In this document: positions 49,174 to 58,074 of the stretch, piece by piece
How the letters are laid out: the number at the start of each line of letters is the position of its first letter
How positions within the stretch are numbered: position 1 is the stretch's first letter
Source: Alloalcanivorax xiamenensis
GTDB lineage: Bacteria > Pseudomonadota > Gammaproteobacteria > Pseudomonadales > Alcanivoracaceae
Direction: 5' to 3'
NCBI RefSeq assembly: GCF_009846745.1
Contig: NZ_AQPF01000008.1
Coordinates: 62,001 to 126,000, forward strand
DNA length: 64,000 nt
The notes under the pieces: generated by a model
The model's database searches: none
Told to the model about the DNA's origin: nothing
Seen by the model: only the letters and a program-made list of their open reading frames with translations
Position numbers and translations under genes: made by a program

Positions 49174-50868
49174 ATGAAGTCCTGGATCCGCCGCTTGCTG
49201 CCGTTCACGCAGTGGCCCCGTCCCAGCGCCCGGTCATTGCGCAAGGACGCCTTCGCCGGCATCACCGTGGGACTGGTACTGATTCCTCAAGCCATCGCCT
49301 ACGCCACTTTGGCCGGCATGCCTCCGGTCACCGGGCTCTATGCCGCCCTGCTTCCCAGTATCGTGGGAATACTGTGGGGTTCCTCGGCACTGCTCGCGGT
49401 GGGCCCGGTGGCCCTCACCAGTCTGCTGACCTACGCCGCTCTGCACCCCCTGGCGGAACCGGAAAGCGGACAATGGGTAATGCTGGCCATCTGGCTGGCG
49501 CTGTACGCTGGCCTGATCCAGTTCCTGCTCGGTGCCTTCCGGCTTGGAGTGATCGCCAACTTCATATCCAACGCCGTGATAACGGGGTTCATTAACGCGG
49601 CAGCGTTGATCATTCTGCTGTCTCAACTACCTGCTCTGCTGGGCCTGCAAAGCCAGGATTTCAGCACTGCGCTGGCCAGCCTCCAACACCACCTGGCCAA
49701 TGCCGACGCCACCTGGCTATGGAGCCTGGCTTTCGGCCTGGGCTCGATTATTTTGCTGTGGCTGCAAAAACGCTTCGCGCCACGGCTGCCCGGCGTTCTG
49801 GTGGTGTGTGTCGTGGGCATCGCGGTCAGCGCCCTGTTCGGCTATCAAGCGCTGGGAGGCAATGTGGTGGGGTTGATTCCCGCCGGCTTGCCCGCCCCCC
49901 AGTGGCCGCCCTCCCTCACCCTTGAACAGCACCGCGCCCTGTTGCCGGCGGCGGTGATCATCGCCCTGATCAGCTTCACCGAGGCCATGGCCAGTGCCCG
50001 CACCCTGCCCAACCCGGATGGCCGCCTGTGGAATCAGAATCAGGAACTGGTGGGACAGGGGCTGGCGAAGATCACCAGCGGCTTGAGCGGGGCCTTCCCG
50101 GTAAGCGGCTCCTTCTCCCGCAGCGCCCTGAATCTTTATGTGGGAGCCACCAGCGGCTGGTCAGCACTGTTCGCGGCCCTGTGCACCCTGGTCTGCCTGC
50201 TTTTTTTCACCAGCTACCTGCAGCATCTGCCACGCGCCGTGCTGGCGGCAATCATCATCGTACCGGTCCTCAACCTGATCCAGCCGAAGGCGTTTCTGCA
50301 TCTTTTCCGTACCTCCAGGGATGACGGCGTGGTGGCGGTGGCGACCTTTATCGCCACGCTGATCGCGGTTCCGTACCTCCATTGGGGTGTCCTCACAGGC
50401 TTCTTGCTGGCGATGCTGTTCTTCCTTTATCGGCGCGCCCACCCGCGCCTGATCGAACTGGGGCTGGACCCCGCCGGTACCCTTCGAGACCGCTCCCTCA
50501 ACGGCCTGCCCCCGATTGCGCCCGGGGTATTGTCGCTGCGCCTGGACGCGTCCCTGACCTACATCACCGCACCGCTCATGGACCGCTTCATCCGCGAACG
50601 TCTGCAAAAAGAAACCGATCTCCGGGTTATTCTGATTTGCGCGTCCGCGGTCAACGACATGGACGCCACCGGCGCGGACACCCTATCCCAATTGCATCAG
50701 GACCTGCAACGGCGGGGTATCCGGCTGGCCCTGTCCGGGGTGAAAAAGCAGGTCCGCGATCGTCTGGCCCACATCGGCTTGCTGCAACGGCTCGGTGACG
50801 ACAATCTGTTCGTTAACAATCGCGAGGCGATCGACGCGCTGGCGGCGCCCCCCCGGGAACACGACTGA
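49174..50868 (+). CDS. SulP-family anion transporter with STAS domain
   Basis: 564 aa. About eleven membrane segments: DAFAGITVGLVLIPQAIAYATLAGMPPVTGLYAA (residues 28-61) is the SulP opening, and SGAFPVSGSFSRSALN the central motif. The STAS domain covers the last 120 residues (LSLRLDASLTYITAPL, VNDMDATGADTLSQL). It transports sulfate or another anion such as bicarbonate or a dicarboxylate, with proton or sodium coupling. ATG 49174 after ATGGAG. It precedes a small secreted-protein gene by 118 bp. Confidence 0.92.
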   Translation: MKSWIRRLLPFTQWPRPSARSLRKDAFAGITVGLVLIPQAIAYATLAGMPPVTGLYAALLPSIVGILWGSSALLAVGPVALTSLLTYAALHPLAEPESGQWVMLAIWLALYAGLIQFLLGAFRLGVIANFISNAVITGFINAAALIILLSQLPALLGLQSQDFSTALASLQHHLANADATWLWSLAFGLGSIILLWLQKRFAPRLPGVLVVCVVGIAVSALFGYQALGGNVVGLIPAGLPAPQWPPSLTLEQHRALLPAAVIIALISFTEAMASARTLPNPDGRLWNQNQELVGQGLAKITSGLSGAFPVSGSFSRSALNLYVGATSGWSALFAALCTLVCLLFFTSYLQHLPRAVLAAIIIVPVLNLIQPKAFLHLFRTSRDDGVVAVATFIATLIAVPYLHWGVLTGFLLAMLFFLYRRAHPRLIELGLDPAGTLRDRSLNGLPPIAPGVLSLRLDASLTYITAPLMDRFIRERLQKETDLRVILICASAVNDMDATGADTLSQLHQDLQRRGIRLALSGVKKQVRDRLAHIGLLQRLGDDNLFVNNREAIDALAAPPREHD

Positions 50869-50986
50869 CCGGGCGCTCACCGCGGCCTTCGCTCATCGCC
50901 GCGAGAGCATGCACCGCCGGCCGGCGCGGGAACCGCTTCGGACCCGGCGGCGTCCAATCTTCCATGAAGCCACAGGGAGAAGCCCC

Positions 50987-51319
50987 ATGCGCCTGCCCAT
51001 CGCCCTCCTCACGGCCGGCCTGCTGGCCATCGGCGCGGTTCATGCCGACGGCTACGACTACATCCGCGGCGACGACGTCTACGAAGAAGACTACAACTAT
51101 GGCCTCAACTACGAGGGCCTGAGCAGCACCCCGCGCACCCGGTTGCAAAACGATGATTCCGGCTCTCGCGGGGAGAACCCCATGGAAAAACACAAGCTGG
51201 AAATCGAGGACATGACCGGCGCCGAAGGCCAGGGCCTGCCCCGAAACACCGCCAAGCCGTTTTCCTCACCGAAGCGCCGAGAGCAACCCAAGCTCGATCT
51301 GCCGGTGCCTGGGCGCTGA
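50987..51319 (+). CDS. Small secreted protein of unknown function
   Basis: 110 aa. Signal peptide LPIALLTAGLLAIGAVHAD, then a Tyr/Asp/Glu-rich stretch (YDYIRGDDVYEEDYNYGLNYEGLS) and a hydrophilic, probably disordered tail with two Pro-rich ends. GGGAG ribosome site upstream. No domain recognised. The N-terminal acidic-tyrosine segment may bind metal or a surface. It lies alone between sulP and mtgA. Confidence 0.7.
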   Translation: MRLPIALLTAGLLAIGAVHADGYDYIRGDDVYEEDYNYGLNYEGLSSTPRTRLQNDDSGSRGENPMEKHKLEIEDMTGAEGQGLPRNTAKPFSSPKRREQPKLDLPVPGR

Positions 51320-51443
51320 CCAGGACCCGGCTCCGGTCACGTTCCCGATGTTTTCAACCTGACAAACCGGCCGCTTTTGGACAACATAGACCGGGATCAT
51401 GAGAAGGGACGCCTCCGGCATCGCCGGACGGAACGGGTACGCC

Positions 51444-52118
51444 ATGAAACGCTTTTTTCTGTCACTGCTGGGACTGGCCATCATCGCGGTGCTGGGGACA
51501 CAATTGTGGTTCCTCGGCCAGGTACTGTATTTACGCGCTTACAACCCGCAGAATACCGCCTTCATGGAACGGTCCCGCCAACACGGCACGGTGCAGTATC
51601 TGTGGCGGGACTACGATCAAATCGCCACGGACCTGAAACGGGCGGTACTGGTTTCGGAGGATGCCCGCTTCGTTGAGCATATCGGCTTTGACTGGCGCGG
51701 GATCCGTCACGCCATCGAGCGCAACCGCAAGGCGGGGCGCCCGGTGGCCGGTGGCTCCACCATCACCCAGCAGCTGGCCAAGAATCTGTTCCTGAACAGC
51801 GACCGCAGCTACTGGCGCAAGGGGCAGGAAGCCCTGATCGCGCTGATGCTGGAAGCCACCATGTCCAAGCAGCGGATTCTGGAGCTGTACTTGAACACTG
51901 CCCAATGGGGCAACCGGATTTTCGGTGCCGAAGCCGCCGCCAGGCATTACTTCGGCATCAGCGCCGCGTCCCTGGGGCCGGCGCAGGCGGCGCAACTGGC
52001 GGCAATGCTGCCGCGCCCCAGCTACTATGACGTGCGTGGTGTCACCGATTACGTGCACCAACGCACCCAGTGGATACAAAATCAGCTCCCCCTGGTGGCC
52101 TTGCCAGATCCGGGCTGA
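51444..52118 (+). CDS. mtgA: Monofunctional peptidoglycan transglycosylase
   Basis: 224 aa. One N-terminal membrane anchor (LSLLGLAIIAVLGTQLWFLGQV) then a GT51 domain: catalytic Glu in VLVSEDARFVEHIGFDW, GGSTITQQLAKNLFL, second Glu in ALMLEATMSKQRILELYLN and GAEAAARHYFG. It polymerises lipid II at the periplasmic face. Length agrees with MtgA. Start at 51444; an upstream ATG at 51399 would add a hydrophilic tail before the anchor. Confidence 0.94.
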   Translation: MKRFFLSLLGLAIIAVLGTQLWFLGQVLYLRAYNPQNTAFMERSRQHGTVQYLWRDYDQIATDLKRAVLVSEDARFVEHIGFDWRGIRHAIERNRKAGRPVAGGSTITQQLAKNLFLNSDRSYWRKGQEALIALMLEATMSKQRILELYLNTAQWGNRIFGAEAAARHYFGISAASLGPAQAAQLAAMLPRPSYYDVRGVTDYVHQRTQWIQNQLPLVALPDPG

Positions 52119-52218
52119 ACAAAACGGGGCGGATGGTATCTCACCATCACATACCCACGGGTTCGAACCCGGCGTTCGATTCGACTAGATATTCAAGACA
52201 GAATTTGGAGAGCTTCCT

Positions 52219-53589
52219 ATGAAAGCAATCGGGCTCGTGCTGCCCCTGGTAGCGCTGTTGGCTGCCTGTGACGACAGCCCCTCTCCCGATGCCGATACCC
52301 CCGCCGCGCCACAACCGCGGACCGAGCAAGCCAGCCCGGCCCCCGAGCCGGCCGCCGAGGAACGGGACAGCATCAGCGGCGCCTGGCGCCCCACCGGCGA
52401 TCAAGCGGCGCGCATTCTGGTACTGGCGGAGGACGGCGAACTGTTTCTGGTAGGCGATACCCGACATCAGGGATTGAGCTGGGAACGCCGCGACAATCAA
52501 CTGGCCCTGCGCTATCTGAATGGGCAGGACAACGTCAACGAGGCCGTTCTGAGCCCGACGCTGGAGAAAGACACCCTGACCCTCGCGGGCCAGGCCGGGA
52601 AACAGGACGAAAACACCCCTTATGCTGGCGTTTACCAACGGGACGACGAAGCGGTGGAACAGGTCAGCGGCGAAATCACTTTCGCGGACGACACCAAGCT
52701 GCCCCCCCAGGCGGTACTGGCGGTGACCTTGATGGACGGCAACCGGGCACCGTTACTGCAGCGCCTGATCCATCTGCGGGAAACACCCCAACCCTTTCAC
52801 CTCTACCTGGCCAGCGGACGCCTCAAGGCCGGCGCCGACTATTCGGTGAACGCCCGGGTCATCGTCGATGGCGGTGTTGTCATGACCACCGGGGACACCC
52901 CTTTGCAGCGGGACGATGAAGGGCGGCTCGCCACCGTGAACCTGACCGCCCATGACAGCGGGCCGGCACCGGTCAGCTTCGTCGGTCGTTACCTTTACCA
53001 CAATGAGCAGGCCATCTTCACGCCCTGCGACAGCGACCGGCGCCTGACCGTGACCGGCGCCATGGCCGATGCCCTGGCCAAGGCTTACCAGCAAGCCGGC
53101 CTGGAACCCATGGCCCCCCTGTTCATGGAACTGGACGGGACCCTGGAAAAACGGCGCGGCCGGGAAGCCGGTACGCTGGTGGACGCCCTGGTGGTTCGCG
53201 ATTATCGCAAGGTGATGGAGCCCGAGCAGTGCGAACAACCCTCCGCGCAACTGACCAACACCTACTGGAAATTGATTGACGTGGACGGCCGGGCAGCCCC
53301 GCCCCCCGCCGAAGGCCGGAACCAGGCCCACCTGATCCTCGCCGGCGATAACACGGTCAAGGGCGATACCAGCTGCAATCGCCTTACCGGCGGTTTCACC
53401 GTGGACGGCGACAACCTCACCTTCACGGAATTAACCACCACCGAACGGGCTTGCACTGGAGACACTGTCTCCGGCGCGTTCCTCACGGGCCTGGAGCAGA
53501 CCCGGGGCTTCCGCATCGATGGCGAACGGCTTAGCCTCTACGATCAGGAAAACCATCTGCTGGCGGTGTTCACCGCGGAGTATCTGTAA
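52219..53589 (+). CDS. Lipoprotein combining YbaY-like, NlpE-like and META domains
   Basis: 456 aa. Lipobox LLAACDD (Cys about 17), a Pro/Ala-rich linker, a first domain with GAWRPTGDQAARILVLAEDG, a YbaY-type region (EQVSGEITFADDTKLPPQAVLAVTLMD, about 150-175), an NlpE-like segment (FVGRYLYHNEQAIFTPCDSDRRL) and a C-terminal META domain (NTYWKLIDVDGR, GDTSCNRLTGGFTVDGDNLTF). Asp after the Cys could act as an inner-membrane retention signal. Such lipoproteins monitor envelope stress or bind small molecules; the exact role is unknown. GGAG ribosome site. Confidence 0.83.
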   Translation: MKAIGLVLPLVALLAACDDSPSPDADTPAAPQPRTEQASPAPEPAAEERDSISGAWRPTGDQAARILVLAEDGELFLVGDTRHQGLSWERRDNQLALRYLNGQDNVNEAVLSPTLEKDTLTLAGQAGKQDENTPYAGVYQRDDEAVEQVSGEITFADDTKLPPQAVLAVTLMDGNRAPLLQRLIHLRETPQPFHLYLASGRLKAGADYSVNARVIVDGGVVMTTGDTPLQRDDEGRLATVNLTAHDSGPAPVSFVGRYLYHNEQAIFTPCDSDRRLTVTGAMADALAKAYQQAGLEPMAPLFMELDGTLEKRRGREAGTLVDALVVRDYRKVMEPEQCEQPSAQLTNTYWKLIDVDGRAAPPPAEGRNQAHLILAGDNTVKGDTSCNRLTGGFTVDGDNLTFTELTTTERACTGDTVSGAFLTGLEQTRGFRIDGERLSLYDQENHLLAVFTAEYL

Positions 53590-53610
53590 CCGGAATCCGG
53601 GAGGCTGGCC

Positions 53611-54312
53611 GTGCGCATCCATTACCTGACCCACGTGCCCTTCGAGAAACTGGGCGCCATCAAGCCCTGGTTGGACGCCAATGGCGCGCACATCACCGCC
53701 ACCCGTCTCTATCACGGTGAAGCGTTACCGGACCCGGATGATCTGGACGCGCTGATTGTCATGGGCGGCCCCATGGGCGCCGATGACGATCAGCGCTACC
53801 CCTGGCTGGCTGACGAGAAGCGTTTTATTCGCGCCTGTATCGACCGTGGCCACAAAGTGCTTGGCATCTGCCTGGGAGCTCAACTGATTGCTCGCGCGCT
53901 CGGTGCACGGGTGCACGAAAACCCGAACAAGGAAATCGGTTTCTTTCCGGTCCAGAGCACCGAGTTGGGCCAGCAGCACCCGCTGGGCAGCCTGTTCAAT
54001 GATGCCCCGGCGGTGTTTCATTGGCACGGTGATACTTTCGAGATACCCGACGGCGCTCTCCATCTGGCCCGCAGCTGGGGATGCGAACACCAGGCCTTCA
54101 GCTACGGCGACAACGTCCTGGCCCTGCAATTTCACCTGGAAATGGGCGAGGACAACGCCCGCACCCTGTGCCAGGAATGCGCCACCGATCTCAGCCCCGG
54201 CCCCTGGACCCAGAGCGTCACGGAAATCCTCAGCCTGCCGCAGATATTCACCACCAATCAGCGTTTGCTGTCGGTATTGCTGGGGCGTTTTTTGGGTATC
54301 GGCTCTGCCTGA
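53611..54312 (+). CDS. Class I glutamine amidotransferase-like protein
   Basis: 233 aa. Nucleophile C87 in VLGICLGAQLIARALG, oxyanion MGGPMGADD, His-x-Glu in LQFHLEMGED. The FPV-x-ST and HWHGDTFEIP segments match the stand-alone family (GMP-synthase-like amidotransferase, including gamma-Glu-hydrolysing enzymes). Start is a GTG 21 bp after the META lipoprotein with GGGAGG upstream, so the two are probably co-transcribed. Acceptor partner unknown. Confidence 0.87.
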   Translation: MRIHYLTHVPFEKLGAIKPWLDANGAHITATRLYHGEALPDPDDLDALIVMGGPMGADDDQRYPWLADEKRFIRACIDRGHKVLGICLGAQLIARALGARVHENPNKEIGFFPVQSTELGQQHPLGSLFNDAPAVFHWHGDTFEIPDGALHLARSWGCEHQAFSYGDNVLALQFHLEMGEDNARTLCQECATDLSPGPWTQSVTEILSLPQIFTTNQRLLSVLLGRFLGIGSA

Positions 54313-54383
54313 CCGATCCTGGACAGCTCGGACTCATCCCGTATTCTTAATGCCCGCCGATGGTTACAGGATCGACAGGGTTC

Positions 54384-55565
54384 ATGGTTATGGAAAACAA
54401 CGTCGAACGCACGGAAACAGCGCCTTCTTCGCCGACCTGGGACAGCCAACTGACCGAGGGACTGGCCTGGCTCAACGACCGGGCCTGGCCACTCGCCGCC
54501 GGCACCCTGTTTACGTCCGCGCTGTATCTGCATAACTACATCATTGAAGAAAAAGTACCGCTCAGCCTGACTTCGCCCACCATCATCACCGCTTTGCCCA
54601 TCCTGTTCGCGGTTCAGGTCTTCATCATTGCCTTGCTGGTGGCTCTGCTGCTGCTGCCCACGGCGATACTGTTCACACCGACACATCTTGATGGTCCCAA
54701 ACTGATAGAGGAGCTGGGGCTGGAGAACCTCAAGGATAAAAACCGGCAGCCGGCTCGCCGGAGGTTGCTGGGCCGTTGGCTATTGGCCTTGTCGCTGATG
54801 GCCGTTACCTGGCTGACACTCGCGGAGTTGTTCAAGGATTCCGACAGCACCATCGCGGCGCTTTTCACGCTGTTGCTCCCTATCACCCTGTTCGCTGTTG
54901 TCGCCATCAAAGGCTTGTGGCGTTTCTGGCGGTTCTCGCCTGATTTCATATTGATGGCCCTGGGCGCCGGCCTCGCGCAAATATTGCTCCTGATGATCCT
55001 TGGAACCGCGGTTATGTCCTTCCTGGCTTCAACGGAGCAACAAGACACCTGGGGCTACCCGTTGGGACTGCTGGTCATCCTGGTGTTTGGCCTATTGCAA
55101 TTCATCAGTTTGGTGCTTATTGCGACGATACAGAACCAGCGCAATCCCATTGCCTGGATCACGCTGCGGGGCTTCGCGCTTGTCGTGCTGATCGGGCTGT
55201 TCCCTCCGGCCAGCGCCAAACTGGCTGGCTACACTTTGCAAACATCCGCTTCCGGCGCACGCCATTGTGCCGTGTTGCTGTGGCAAGCCCCCCCTCCGGG
55301 ACTCAAGGCCATTACTCTGGATGACCGCCGCTCCCGCGACGTAAAAATCCTGTTGGAAACCGAAGGGCGCTATGTGGTCCGCCAGCATACCGGCGACCCC
55401 GGCACCAACTACTTCGTACCCAGTGATCTGGTCAACGGTATCGCCGCTTGCGTGCCGGAGCCTGAGTCGCCCGCGCAACTCTCCCCCAGTCACCCCCCAG
55501 AAACAAAATCACCGGCCCCCAACGGGGCCGGTGATCATGAGCGGACCGGCTCGGTTCGCGGTTAA
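54384..55565 (+). CDS. Polytopic membrane protein of unknown function
   Basis: About 393 aa. Roughly seven or eight hydrophobic helices in the first 280 residues, with an initial soluble 30-residue tail, then a soluble C-terminal domain (about 110 residues; RHCAVLLWQAPPPGLKAITLDDRRSRDVKILLE). No family recognised. Start uncertain (54360, 54384 or 54390); AGGG is nearest to 54384/54390. Its last codons overlap the leuA stop on the other strand by 4 bp, and the leuA terminator lies inside its 3' end. Confidence 0.7.
   Translation: MVMENNVERTETAPSSPTWDSQLTEGLAWLNDRAWPLAAGTLFTSALYLHNYIIEEKVPLSLTSPTIITALPILFAVQVFIIALLVALLLLPTAILFTPTHLDGPKLIEELGLENLKDKNRQPARRRLLGRWLLALSLMAVTWLTLAELFKDSDSTIAALFTLLLPITLFAVVAIKGLWRFWRFSPDFILMALGAGLAQILLLMILGTAVMSFLASTEQQDTWGYPLGLLVILVFGLLQFISLVLIATIQNQRNPIAWITLRGFALVVLIGLFPPASAKLAGYTLQTSASGARHCAVLLWQAPPPGLKAITLDDRRSRDVKILLETEGRYVVRQHTGDPGTNYFVPSDLVNGIAACVPEPESPAQLSPSHPPETKSPAPNGAGDHERTGSVRG
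55508..55535 (-). terminator. Rho-independent terminator of leuA
   Basis: Perfect 12-bp stem (ATCACCGGCCCC / GGGGCCGGTGAT, 4-nt loop) followed on the minus strand by TTTTGTTT, 27 bp beyond the leuA stop. It is embedded in the coding 3' end of the convergent gene. Confidence 0.9.
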
Positions 55566-57235
55566 GCGCTTTTTTGCGCCTCCGCCTCGGCCATGCGGCC
55601 GGCGGCGGAGAGGATCGCCTGCAGGGCGGCGGCGGTGGTGTCCGCGGCCAGCGCCACGGCACTCCGCGTATGACCACCAACCTGCACCCGGACACAGGCC
55701 ATGGCATTGGCTTCGGTGTTGTCGCCCAACGAGTACTCGTCGAACGCTTCCACTTGCAACTGCCAACCGTGCCGGCGGTTGAGCGATTCCACCAGGGCAC
55801 CGACAGCGCCTTCGCCGCGGCCGGAGAGCACCGTCACCGGTGAACGCTCATCGCCGATGCTGATCTGCGCCTGCACGCCCTGCTCTCCGCGATGGAGATC
55901 ATAGGAACGCAGCGTCCAGCCATTCGGCACTTCCAAATAGTCACTATTAAAACGCTGATGCACCCGGCGGCTATCGATCTCGCCACCATCCTGCTCGGCA
56001 TCGGTCTGCACCAGTTTCGCCATTTCCTGCTGCAACCAGCGTGGCAGACTGATGCCATAGTCCCGCTCCAGTACGTGCGTCACGCCGCCTTTGCCCGATT
56101 GGGAGTTGATCCGCACCACTTCCTCGTAGCGCCGCCCCAGATCCGCCGGGTCGATGGGCAGATACGCCACACGCCAGATGTCACCGGGTTTATACAGGCC
56201 GAGGCACTTGCGGATCGCGTCCTGGTGGCTGCCGGAGAAGGCCGTGAACACCAGATCGCCAGCGTACGGATGACGCGGGTGCGTGGGGATATCGGTGATC
56301 TCCTCCACCACCTGCACGATTTCCTTCATCCGTGAGAAATCAATCCCGGGATCGACCCCATGGGTATAGAGGTTCATACCGCAGGTCACCAGATCCATGT
56401 TGCCGGTGCGCTCGCCATTGCCCAACAGCGTCCCTTCCACCCGATCGGCCCCGGCCATCATCGACAGCTCGGCGGCCGCCACACCACAACCACGATCGTT
56501 ATGAGTGTGGACACTGATCAGTACATGCTCCCGATAGCGGATGTTTTCATGCACGATCTCCACCTGATCGGCGAACACGTTCGGCGTGCTCACTTCAACC
56601 GTGGCCGGCAGGTTGATGATCACCCGCTGGCCCTGATCCGGGCGCCAAACCTCATTCACGGCATCAATCACCTCGACGGCGAAATCGGTCTCCGTGGCGC
56701 TGAAGGTCTCCGGCGAATACTCAAAACTCCAATGGGTCTCCGGCTGCTCCGCCGCCATGTCACGCACCCAGGTGGCGGCCTGCACGGCGATGGCCTTGCA
56801 ACCTTCCTTGTCCACATTGAACACCTGCTCGCGGAACGTCGGCGAGGTGGCATTGTAAATATGAACAATGGCGTTCTTGGCCCCACGTACCGCTTCAAAG
56901 GTGCGCTCGATCAGTTCGTGCCGTGACTGGGTGAGCACCTGGATATGGACATCGTCCGGCACCAGGTCTTCCTCGATCAGGGCACGGCAAAAATCGAAAT
57001 CGATCTGGCTGCCGGAGGGGAAACCCACCTCAATTTCCTTGAACCCCACTTCCACCAAAAGCTTGAAGAAACGCTTTTTCTGCGCCACCGACATAGGCTT
57101 GATCAGCGCCTGGTTACCATCCCGCAGATCCACCGCGGCCCATAGCGGCGCTTTCTCGATGCGGCGGCCCGGCCACTTGCGATCCGGTTTGTCGACGGTA
57201 ACGAAAGGACTGTATTTGCGATGATCGAAACTCAT
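55562..57235 (-). CDS. leuA: 2-isopropylmalate synthase
   Basis: 557 aa, the longer (LeuA type 2) form. Condenses acetyl-CoA with 2-oxoisovalerate, first step of leucine synthesis. Seen: DLRDGNQALIKPMSVAQKKRFF (metal Asp), IEVGFPSGSQIDFDF, SVHTHNDRGCGVAAAEL (metal His), GNGERTGNMDL and a C-terminal LeuA regulatory domain (SPVTVLSGRGEGAVGALVESLNR). Start at 57235 with GGAG upstream; the longer frame has no leucine-rich leader. Divergent from an Lrp/AsnC regulator. Confidence 0.96.
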   Translation of the reverse strand: MSFDHRKYSPFVTVDKPDRKWPGRRIEKAPLWAAVDLRDGNQALIKPMSVAQKKRFFKLLVEVGFKEIEVGFPSGSQIDFDFCRALIEEDLVPDDVHIQVLTQSRHELIERTFEAVRGAKNAIVHIYNATSPTFREQVFNVDKEGCKAIAVQAATWVRDMAAEQPETHWSFEYSPETFSATETDFAVEVIDAVNEVWRPDQGQRVIINLPATVEVSTPNVFADQVEIVHENIRYREHVLISVHTHNDRGCGVAAAELSMMAGADRVEGTLLGNGERTGNMDLVTCGMNLYTHGVDPGIDFSRMKEIVQVVEEITDIPTHPRHPYAGDLVFTAFSGSHQDAIRKCLGLYKPGDIWRVAYLPIDPADLGRRYEEVVRINSQSGKGGVTHVLERDYGISLPRWLQQEMAKLVQTDAEQDGGEIDSRRVHQRFNSDYLEVPNGWTLRSYDLHRGEQGVQAQISIGDERSPVTVLSGRGEGAVGALVESLNRRHGWQLQVEAFDEYSLGDNTEANAMACVRVQVGGHTRSAVALAADTTAAALQAILSAAGRMAEAEAQKSA

Positions 57236-57472
57236 GGGGTGACTCCAATTGATACCCTGGTAAGGGAAACCCTGTCTTTTTTGGATTCCGGGGCCCGCCA
57301 GGCAGGCCCTCGATCGTTCTCCGGGATCACCGGTCAACGCGGGTCCGGGTACGACCGCCGCCGGGTAGGGCGGGGCCGCTTCCGGTGTCGCCCGGACTTG
57401 TGACCCGTGACGACAAGAGACAGTTTACGGAGACAACAGGGCAATGTGCTTGCTTTTTTCTCCCATTTTCCG

Positions 57473-57488
57473 AATATTTGGCAATATT
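57473..57488. promoter_or_regulatory. AATATT-TGGC-AATATT, candidate Lrp-type site
   Basis: Two AATATT half-sites ten bases apart, about 45 bp before the Lrp-family start and 240 bp before leuA, in the AT-rich part of the shared divergent region. Could be the regulator's own operator or simply promoter sequence. Confidence 0.4.
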
Positions 57489-57530
57489 ATCTCGTGAAAA
57501 CCGAAAAATACAAAAGGAAACACCACGCCC

Positions 57531-58013
57531 ATGGAAAAACCGGCAAATCTGGATCGCACCGACGTCCGCATCCTGCGCGCTCTCCAGGACGACGGCGGCC
57601 TTACCAATCAACAACTGGCGGAGCGGGTCGGCTTGTCTCCCTCACCCTGCTCACGGCGGGTACAAAAGCTGGAAGCGGCGGGCATCATCCTGCGGCGGGA
57701 AACGGTGCTGGATCCCCGTAAGCTGGGTCTGGACCTCACCGTCATGATTCAGGTCAGCATGGACCGCCACATCCCCGAGCGGTTCGCCAATTTCGAGGCC
57801 ACCGTGTCGCGGTACCCGGAAGTGCAACAGTGCTATCTGGTCACCGGCCAGGAAGCGGACTACCTGCTCAAGGTAGTGGTGCCGGACATCGACCACTACC
57901 AGAACTTTCTGCTCAACAAGGTGACCCGCATCGAGGGCGTCAGCGGCGTGCACTCCAGCTTCGTGATGCGGCGGGTGATCGACACCAGTGCCCTGCCTCT
58001 GGACTATCTGTAG
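57531..58013 (+). CDS. Lrp/AsnC-family transcriptional regulator
   Basis: 160 aa. HTH: LDRTDVRILRALQDDGGLTNQQLAERVGLSPSPCSRRVQKLEAAGII (residues 7-53), then the RAM/AsnC effector domain (VMIQVSMDRHIPERFANFEATVSRYPEVQQCYLVTGQEADYLLKVVV). Length and domain order are those of Lrp. Divergent from leuA, which it may control in response to an amino acid. Convergent with the acyl-CoA synthetase gene. Confidence 0.93.
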   Translation: MEKPANLDRTDVRILRALQDDGGLTNQQLAERVGLSPSPCSRRVQKLEAAGIILRRETVLDPRKLGLDLTVMIQVSMDRHIPERFANFEATVSRYPEVQQCYLVTGQEADYLLKVVVPDIDHYQNFLLNKVTRIEGVSGVHSSFVMRRVIDTSALPLDYL

Positions 58014-58027
58014 TGAAAAGGGAACCC

Positions 58028-58051
58028 GGACGCGCGGACCACCGCGCGTCC
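58028..58051. terminator. Perfect hairpin between convergent lrp-like and acyl-CoA synthetase genes
   Basis: GGACGCGCGG / CCGCGCGTCC, 10-bp perfect stem with loop ACCA in the 61-bp convergent gap. No T-run on either side, so at most a bidirectional, weak or Rho-assisted terminator. Confidence 0.5.
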
Positions 58052-58074
58052 TCACACGGCCCGGCGACAGCCGT

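Noticed and set aside
52165..52205. GGTTCGAACCC, resembling a tRNA T-loop, before the META lipoprotein gene
   Set aside because: No acceptor, D-arm or anticodon stem can be built around it, so it is not a tRNA or a convincing att site.
57236..57420. Possible leucine attenuator before leuA
   Set aside because: No leader peptide with repeated leucine codons and no terminator with T-run on the leuA strand.
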